Source: Anaerolineales bacterium
Lineage (GTDB): Bacteria; Chloroflexota; Anaerolineae; CG2-30-64-16
Length of the DNA: 33,106 bases
Direction of reading: 5' to 3'
Assembly (NCBI GenBank): GCA_017882045.1
Contig: JADGQF010000015.1
Coordinates: 1 to 33,106 of the forward strand
Under the pieces are notes generated by a model. The model was not told the DNA's origin and searched no databases. It worked only from the letters and a program-made list of their open reading frames with translations. The translations under genes and the position numbers were made by a program. This document shows, piece by piece, positions 28,301-33,106 of the stretch; position 1 is the stretch's first letter, and every line of letters begins with the position of its first letter.

Positions 28301-28493
28301 TGGGCGTCGGCGATGGGATGGCACTGGGCTCTGGCGTGGGCGCAGCAGGCTGTGTCGCCGGGGCCGCGGCCTGCTGCGCCGCGCTTGCCGGTGGGGCGGA
28401 CGGCGCCGGCTGGCTGCGCTGGCATGCGCTCAGCACGGGCGTGAATAGCATGATCAGGATGAAGAACCAGTTGAGAAGACGGGTCGCGCGCAT
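22374..28493 (-). CDS. Bacterial alpha-2-macroglobulin family lipoprotein with thioester motif
   Basis: MRATRLLNWFFILIMLFTPVLSACQRS lipobox; Big_5/MG-like domains; AYRKPEYEI; PDNLTTWTMDARAVT; HFPYECIEQTISRFLP thioester (CIEQ codons at 23910-23921). ORF open to 28655; start placed at ATG 28493. Confidence 0.93.
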   Translation of the reverse strand: MRATRLLNWFFILIMLFTPVLSACQRSQPAPSAPPASAAQQAAAPATQPAAPTPEPSAIPSPTPTRAPLPPIVVKVTPETGEEQRLTQPVVLTFDQPMDPSTTQAAFSIQPNVEGQVKVQGAELVFTPAQPLKRAAQYVVSVKESAASAAGLKLGQPVSLKIATVGFLEVTNNQPADKASDVPVNAKITVGFNRPVVPLTGIKEQVQLPAPLIITPSLTGKSEWLNTGIYQFTPDKGFSAATNYTVTVKAGLQDTTGGLLDGDYTFGFRTTDPTVLSWLPENTSNFKVESPISITFSMPMDPASTEAAFVLSGPNKAAVTGTFSWNQDHTQLGFRPEARLSFGANYVATLAKAARPANGQGTLREQAVHQFSTVYTPRIIKTEPADKATADPFDTVTFHFASPMDQRSFITGTYTILPKPTQVFTGYNDESTFFLNFDKLPATAYTVTLSGKLADPYGNTLGQNFVLHFTTRDYKPLLQLNSPGTVGTYNAYTKTQAIVTYVNVPEILFQLYKVPQADFIALTGRAYWEKWQSYSPGQANLVREWRVKTPAARNETGFLRTDLTDKDGKQLPPGNYWLDISGSGFSIGDKIPSNFRQLLARTDLNVTLKTEQEGALAWVTDLKSGLPAEGIKVRFTDAAKLDQEATTDKDGIARIVFNAAHQSYDQLTALAVGDNGQFGVASNMWEDGINAWSFNLPGGGLSPAYNGYVYTDRAIYRPNQTVYWKAVIRRDNDAVYSLPAAGQPVSVTIRDDQGNELLKQKMTLDPLGTLDGKFALGQEAALGYYNITVQLPGDPQIKDVEGPSFGVGFQVAEYRKPEYEISAETDKPEYVQGQEIKVTAQAGYYFGGPVKNGQVHWVLSSVDYGFQYVGKGNYSWMDWDWYDQPAGPRFGGALSQGDGRTDAQGRFTFSVPADVGKFTQSQHFTFDITVTDLNNQAVSTQAGAVVHKGAFYIGLQPQSYVAAVGEKNRVDVLTVDPQSRPAPHTDVTVIANQVEWYSVREQAEDGRYYWTSKARLTPVFTQTLTTDNQGSALFEWTPQKGGEYKIAAAGRDMAGHAIRSAAYVWVSDSSYVLWRQDNNDRIQLVANKDQYAVGEVAELLVASPYQTPVKALLTVERNHVLTYQVIELKGNSDTLRIPIKADYAPDVFVSIVLVKGMDRTSPAPTFKIGLAQLKVSVADKVLSVVVKPETSTGQAASGSGTAGAEPLHVGPRDTVTWTVKTLDAAGQPVKASVSLAVIDKAILSLASDQAGTLLDRFYSQRALGVRTASTLVVNVDRIVAQLTKGGKGGGGGGGGGAGALSVRTEFPDIAFWKATVQTDATGTAQVAVTLPDNLTTWTMDARAVTPDTLVGQSQTDIIATKDLLVRPVLPRFLVEGDQAEIAAIVHNNTNQPLETTIQFKLTGLEPAGGATNQATVATVAAGGTYKAVRPVKVQANVEQVKVQISAAGGTLSDVVETTLPVYRYTTPEVTGTSGQVAQDESRLELVRLPADADPTRGQLDVTIEPSLAAGMTGGLSYLEHFPYECIEQTISRFLPNVTTYRALSKLGISQPDLQAKLGQQVGVGLQQIYGQQHLDGGWGWWQSDESNAWTSAYVVYGLARAKEAGFTVDQAVLDRGLHYLESTLKAPNDLSNWELNRQAFIVYALAVAGDLQPNRAGGLYEVREKLSLYSKGYLALALGLIKDNASAGRIKTLLADLNGRAITSATSTHWEEGWTDYWNMNTDTRSTSIVLDVLATLDPQNSLAPNAVRWLMVARNGDRWQTTQENAWAIMALTDWMAASGELQGNYSWKVLLNDQALGQGSVTPDSVREPAQLHADVAQLLLDQTNGLLIQRSATGDQTGKGQLYYTAHLKTYLPVEKLQPVDRGVVVSREYRMADCVNPPVVPAGDQTTEQEREKTCPTVTQARVGDVISVKLNIVVPHSLYYVVVEDPLPAGTEAVDTSLLTTSTTAQGPQMQKTPDQSNKSPYSWDGWWTPTHTELRDEKVAMFATSLAPGAYQFTYQIRASVPGQFLTLPPTGYEMYFPEVWGRGAGSLFTVTE

Positions 28494-28552
28494 GGGGTGC
28501 CTCCTGTGATAGTAGCTAGGGCTTTCGATTGGAGCAGCCGCGCTGGGCAGCC

Positions 28553-31489
28553 TCAGGGTTCGACATAGATGCTCACTACCGGGCTGGCGACTTGAGTACC
28601 GTCGGCGCGCCTGCCGGCGGCCTGAAAGGTGTGTTCGCCGGTGGCCAGTTGCCACCAGGCCGTGTAATCCGGGCCGGCGACAGTCGCAAATGGGCTGCCG
28701 TCAAGCAAGAGCGTGATGGCACTGCCCTCACCCAGCAATTCTCGTCCCGGCATGGCAGTAACCGGCAGTTTCTGGGCCTCTGCCGGAAGGCCAGGGTCCA
28801 GCTTGTAAGAGCGGTTCGGGTCAGGGCTGGCGAGCGCGAGTGGCGCCGGAGCACGCGATAGCAAGCCTGCGGGCTGGCCCGCTGGGCCGCTCCCCCCGGG
28901 CGCCGTCCCCACATCCGCCAGGTCCGCCGTCGCGAGACCGGCCGGCTGGGCAATGCCGTTCTCGCGTGCCCACGCCTGGTATTCGGCCGGCAGCGCCCAG
29001 ACCATCTGATAACCCAGCGCATCCGCGGGCGTGACCTCGCTGGCCGGCTGGCCGGTGCGGACGTCGATGGGAACCTGTAGGTGCGCCCGATCGACGGCTT
29101 GGGGCTCCGTCCCGGCAATGAACCACTCCGGACGGCGGGCAGGACAGGGCGCCGCGGCGGGCGAGACGGTTCGGGTCGCCGCAGTGGCAGTCGCAGACGC
29201 GCCGCCGCTGCGCGCAGCCGCGCCGCTGGGCGCACCCGCTCCGCTCTTAGCCGCCCGGCTTGCCCAATCGCGCTCGACTCCCGGCAGCAGGCCGGAGTCG
29301 GCGCACACTTCCACCTGCACCAACCCATCGGGGCGAGCGAACTGGCGGGCAGGGACGTTGCGCAGGACGTTGACCATGAAATCGTGCCAGATTGGGCCCG
29401 CGCCGCTGATGCCGCTGATATCCAGCATGGGAGTGTTGTCGGCGTTGCCCACCCATACGCCGGCGGCCAGGTCTGGGGTATAGCCCAGCGTCCAGTTGTC
29501 ACGCCAATCGGTGGTGGTCCCGGTCTTCGCCGCGGCGGGACGGCCGATGTCCAGCACATTGCCCGGCCCGAACGCCGGCAGACGGGCGTCACCATCGCTC
29601 AGCATATCCGTGATCAGGTAGGCCACGCGCGGGTCAACGGCGCGAGCAGGCGTGGCGCCAGCAGGCGCAGCGCGAGCAGGCGTTGCGCCTCCCTCTTGCC
29701 CACCACTGCCTGCGGGCCGGCTGCCGGTTGTCTCTTCGACAGGTTCGCCGGCGGGCGCTGCCGGCACGGGGTCGCCGGCAAGCGTTTCGATCCTCTCGAT
29801 CGCGTACGGTGTGACGCGCCGGCCTCCGTTGGCGAAGGCGGCGTAAGCTGCGGTCAGGTCGAGCAAGCGCACTTCACCGCCGCCGAGAGTGAGGGCCAGG
29901 CCGAACGATTGCGGATTCTCCACCTGTATCCACGGCTGGCCGGCTCCCCCAGTGGGATCTGGCGCGCTTGCAGCCGCGCCGTAGGCAGGCCTGAAACCCA
30001 GGTCGGCCACCCAGTTGATCCCCTGCCGCGCGGCCTGGTCGATCAGCGCCTCCACGCCGATATATTGCAGCGCCTTGACGGCCGGAACGTTGTAGGAATT
30101 GGCCAGCGCCGCGCGCACGGTGACCGGGCCGTGGAAACGTAGATCGTAATCCTGCGGGACGTAAGGTTTACCCTCTTGGGTCGGAAAGACAGTGCGCACG
30201 TCGGCGACCAGCGTTGCCGGCGTCCAGGGGGCGTGACCTGCCGCGGCCGCGCGCGCCGGGTCAAGAGCCGCTGCATAGGTAAGCGGCTTGATCGCCGAGC
30301 CGGGCTGCCGTAGGCTCAGGGCCGCGTTGACGGCCCCGCTGATGGCTCGATCAAAATAGTCCGCGCTGCCCACCATCGCCCGGACGGCCCCCGTCTGCGG
30401 GTCCAGGGCAACGACGGCCGCGTCGTCCACCCGACGGGCCGGGCTGGCGCTTGGATCGCACTGCGCTCCGCCGGCCGGGCCGGCCGCGCGCGGATCGCCG
30501 CCGGAAGGGCAGGGCCGTAACTGCGCCAGGCGCCGGTTGACGGTGGCTTCGGCCTGGTGTTGCCAATCCAGGTCGAGGGTCGTGATCACGCGCAGGCCGC
30601 CTGCCCGCCAGCGCTCCGCGCCCAGCATCTGTTCCACTTGTCCCTGTACCCACATCACGAAGTGCGGGGCCTGGATCGGGAAAGGCGTGCTCACGAAGGC
30701 CATGCTTTCTTTGTGGGCGTCCGCCGCCTGCTCCGCCGAAAGTGCATGGTCCTTGACCATCAGATCCAGCACCACCTCTTGCCGCCGGCCGGCCGCTTGC
30801 GGGTTCTCGATAGGGTTATAGCCGCTCGGGAACTGCGGCAACCCCGCGAGCAAAGCGCATTGGGCCAGGTCCAGCTCGCGAGCGTGCATCCCGAAGTAAG
30901 CCTGCGCGGCGGCTTCGATGCCGACCGCAAAGTGACCGTAATAAGTGGTGTTAAGGTACAGCGTGAGGATCTGGTCCTTGCTGTAAGTGCGCTCTAGCCG
31001 CCAGGCCAGCCAGGCCTCGCGCAGCTTGCGGCGCAGGGAGCGTTCGTTGCGCTCCTGCTGGCTCAGGAAGAGGTTGCGGGCCAGTTGCTGCGTGAGAGTG
31101 CTGCCGCCGGACACGGTCCGGCCCTCGCGCCAGTTGAGCCACACCGCGCGCAGCATTGCCAGTGGATCCACTCCGGGATGCAGGTAAAAACGGCTGTCCT
31201 CCGTGGCAAGGGTGGCTTGCCGGCACGCCAGGGGGATGTCCGACAGGGGCACGGGGACTTGCTTGCTGCCGTTCGGGTCGATCACCTCGTAGAGCAGGCG
31301 CCCGTTGCGGTCGGTGATCAGGATGCTCTGCGCGCCGGAACTGCCGAGTGACCGCTCCGGGTCCGGCAGGCCGGCGAAGAGAAGCCGGTACGCGACGATG
31401 CCCGCCGCCACGAGAATCAGGACGGCGATCAGGAGCACGCGGCGTAGAGACAAATGGATCATCCCGGCTGGCTTCCTCAAAATGGGCAT
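28553..31489 (-). CDS. pbpC: Penicillin-binding protein 1C (transglycosylase/transpeptidase with PBP1C C-terminal domain)
   Basis: EDSRFYLHPGVDP (GT51), GGSTLTQQLARNLFL, GSAIKP (SxxK), AKTGTTTDWRDNWTLGYTPDLAAGVWVGN; C-terminal domain ends HTFQAAGRRADGTQVASPVVSIYVEP. Confidence 0.93.
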   Translation of the reverse strand: MPILRKPAGMIHLSLRRVLLIAVLILVAAGIVAYRLLFAGLPDPERSLGSSGAQSILITDRNGRLLYEVIDPNGSKQVPVPLSDIPLACRQATLATEDSRFYLHPGVDPLAMLRAVWLNWREGRTVSGGSTLTQQLARNLFLSQQERNERSLRRKLREAWLAWRLERTYSKDQILTLYLNTTYYGHFAVGIEAAAQAYFGMHARELDLAQCALLAGLPQFPSGYNPIENPQAAGRRQEVVLDLMVKDHALSAEQAADAHKESMAFVSTPFPIQAPHFVMWVQGQVEQMLGAERWRAGGLRVITTLDLDWQHQAEATVNRRLAQLRPCPSGGDPRAAGPAGGAQCDPSASPARRVDDAAVVALDPQTGAVRAMVGSADYFDRAISGAVNAALSLRQPGSAIKPLTYAAALDPARAAAAGHAPWTPATLVADVRTVFPTQEGKPYVPQDYDLRFHGPVTVRAALANSYNVPAVKALQYIGVEALIDQAARQGINWVADLGFRPAYGAAASAPDPTGGAGQPWIQVENPQSFGLALTLGGGEVRLLDLTAAYAAFANGGRRVTPYAIERIETLAGDPVPAAPAGEPVEETTGSRPAGSGGQEGGATPARAAPAGATPARAVDPRVAYLITDMLSDGDARLPAFGPGNVLDIGRPAAAKTGTTTDWRDNWTLGYTPDLAAGVWVGNADNTPMLDISGISGAGPIWHDFMVNVLRNVPARQFARPDGLVQVEVCADSGLLPGVERDWASRAAKSGAGAPSGAAARSGGASATATAATRTVSPAAAPCPARRPEWFIAGTEPQAVDRAHLQVPIDVRTGQPASEVTPADALGYQMVWALPAEYQAWARENGIAQPAGLATADLADVGTAPGGSGPAGQPAGLLSRAPAPLALASPDPNRSYKLDPGLPAEAQKLPVTAMPGRELLGEGSAITLLLDGSPFATVAGPDYTAWWQLATGEHTFQAAGRRADGTQVASPVVSIYVEP

Positions 31490-31543
31490 TCTGATTCTCT
31501 AAACGCTTCAGCAGGAGGGATTGTTCCGCCGGGTGCTTCGGTC

Positions 31544-32800
31544 CTACACGACCTTGCCGGCGCGCAGACGGCTTGCTTCTTCCGTCGGATAGCCCAGTTC
31601 CGCCTGCACCTCGGCGGTATGCTGGCCGAGGGCTGGGGGCGGACGCCGATAGCTCAGGCCGCCCGCGCGCAGATGCGCGGGGAACGCCAGCGAGCGTACC
31701 AGCCCGGCGATGGGGTGCTCTAACAGCACGACAAGATCGCGCGCGAGTACCTGCGGGTCGGCCAGCGCCTCGTCGAGCAGGTAGATCGGCCCGCCGGGGA
31801 TGTCCAGTTTACGGAAGAGCTCCAACCACTCGCTGCTCGGACGGGTCGCGAAACGCGCGCTCAGCAATGGCACAAGTTCGGCCCGGTTGACGTTACGCGC
31901 CGGATTGGTGGCGAAGCGCGGATCGTCGCGTACGCCGGCGGGCAGTTCCAGTGCGCCACACAAGCGGGCCCAAATGCGGTCAGTGCCGCAGGCCAGGATG
32001 ATGTGGCCGTCAGCCGTGGGGAAAGTCTGATAGGGCGTGATGGTTGGATGCTGATTGCCCAGCCGCGGCGGACGCTGGCCGGTGGCAAAGTAGCTGCGGG
32101 CCAGCGTCGTCAGCCAGCTTATCTGGCTCTCGACCAGCCCCACGTCGATACTCTGGCCGCGTCCGGTCCGTTCACGGTCGTACAGCGCCGCCAGCACGCC
32201 GATCAGAGCGTACAGCCCGGCGGTCATATCGGCGATCGGGGTGGGGAAGCGGATGGGCTCGCCGTCGGGCTCGCCCGTCAGGCTCATGGTGCCGCTCATG
32301 CCCTGGGCCAAAATGTCATAACCCGGCTGGCCGGCACGCGGTCCGCTGTGTCCGAAGGCGCTGACGCCGACGTGGATCAAGCGCGGGTTGCGTGCCAGGC
32401 AGCTCGCAGGGTCGATTCCTAATTCTTCTATGGAGCTGATACGCGGCAGGTTGGTGACGAAAACGTCGGCCGCGTCCAGCAGGCGGTTCAGTATCGCCTT
32501 GCCTTCGGCAGTCTTGGCATCCAGGGTGAGACTGCGCTTGTTGCGGTTGGTTGACATAAAATACGCAGATTCGCCGTTGATGAACGGCGGTCCCCAGCCG
32601 CGCGTCTGATCCCGGCGCTCCCGGCGTTCGATCTTGATCACGTCGGCGCCCATGTCGCCCAGGCACATTGTGCAGAAAGGCCCGGCCAGGGCCTCGGTCA
32701 TATCCAGCACGCGTAGGCCGGATAGGAGCGTGGATGCGGCAGCATTGGATACGGATTGCGGATGGACGGGTGTGGACTGCGAATCGGACAAGTTATCCAT
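31544..32800 (-). CDS. CaiB/BaiF (family III) CoA-transferase
   Basis: LSGLRVLDMTEALAGPFCTMCLGDMGADVIKIERRERRDQTRGWGPPF, NRNKRSLTLD, GYDILAQGMSG, IADMTAGLYALIGVLAALYDRERTGRGQ. Confidence 0.95.
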   Translation of the reverse strand: MDNLSDSQSTPVHPQSVSNAAASTLLSGLRVLDMTEALAGPFCTMCLGDMGADVIKIERRERRDQTRGWGPPFINGESAYFMSTNRNKRSLTLDAKTAEGKAILNRLLDAADVFVTNLPRISSIEELGIDPASCLARNPRLIHVGVSAFGHSGPRAGQPGYDILAQGMSGTMSLTGEPDGEPIRFPTPIADMTAGLYALIGVLAALYDRERTGRGQSIDVGLVESQISWLTTLARSYFATGQRPPRLGNQHPTITPYQTFPTADGHIILACGTDRIWARLCGALELPAGVRDDPRFATNPARNVNRAELVPLLSARFATRPSSEWLELFRKLDIPGGPIYLLDEALADPQVLARDLVVLLEHPIAGLVRSLAFPAHLRAGGLSYRRPPPALGQHTAEVQAELGYPTEEASRLRAGKVV

Positions 32801-32919
32801 TGGATCGCCTTTGCTCCGTGGGTGAGGGCGGTGGTCAGGGCGCGACGGCCCAGAAGGGCGGCCTGAAGGGACCGGTCGCCTGGAAGCCTGTCAACGCCTT
32901 GCGCCGGGTGGCCGGTCCC

Positions 32920-33106
32920 TCACGCGGCCGTCGAGGCATGGCGCTCACGCCGCGCCCGGTCGCGCTCCCGCCGTCTATCAGACAGCGAAGGCGCCGGCCC
33001 GCCGCGCAGCACATTGATGATCTCCGCCATGATGCATACGGCGATCTCTGCCGGGGTACGCGCGGCGATGTCGATGCCGATCGGCGCGTGAACACGGTCG
33101 AACTTG
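32920..33106 (-). CDS. XdhC/CoxI family protein, 3' end only (truncated by window edge)
   Basis: Reverse-strand translation KFDRVHAPIGIDIAARTPAEIAVCIMAEIINVLRGGPAPSLSDRRRERDRARRERHASTAA* carries the XdhC C-terminal pattern (aPIGLDIGArTPeEIAvsImAEIi). Not in the ORF track because its start lies outside the window. Confidence 0.85.
   Translation of the reverse strand, partial: KFDRVHAPIGIDIAARTPAEIAVCIMAEIINVLRGGPAPSLSDRRRERDRARRERHASTAA

Noticed and set aside
25326-28448. 1040-aa plus-strand ORF opposite the A2M gene
   Set aside because: Antisense shadow of a high-GC coding gene; Arg/His/Leu-rich sequence with no family motifs, while the opposite strand has clear A2M domains.
29081-30142. 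353-aa plus-strand ORF opposite PBP1C
   Set aside because: Antisense shadow; PBP transpeptidase motifs are on the other strand.

Overview
High-GC bacterial chromosomal window. Gene content and style suggest Chloroflexota, but this is inference only. Left third (about 1-8.65 kb) looks accessory. It has an IS3-type transposase relic, an AbrB-type antitoxin followed by only the C-terminal stub of a RelE-like toxin, and a promoter-led co-directional five-gene cluster: TPR protein, atypical J-domain protein lacking HPD, enlarged GrpE-like protein, short Hsp70/DnaK, and a winged-helix/TPR protein. A UPF0158-like fragment, an inverted repeat and a tRNA-Val(CAC) follow. The remainder is mostly envelope and housekeeping genes: a secreted Ig-like protein, two paralogous cellulase/GH39-like glycosidases (one fused to a GH18-like domain and an SH3b domain), a membrane-anchored helical protein, a candidate ~115-nt ncRNA, a minimal SWIM zinc-finger protein, an LPG-synthase/UPF0104-like membrane protein, UDP-glucose dehydrogenase, an M16 peptidase pair, AcpS, an alpha-2-macroglobulin/PBP1C pair, a CaiB/BaiF CoA-transferase, and the 3' end of an XdhC-family gene. 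The best candidate for an undescribed system is the TPR-J-GrpE-Hsp70-wHTH/TPR cluster. All family calls are by eye from motifs; no database search was run.
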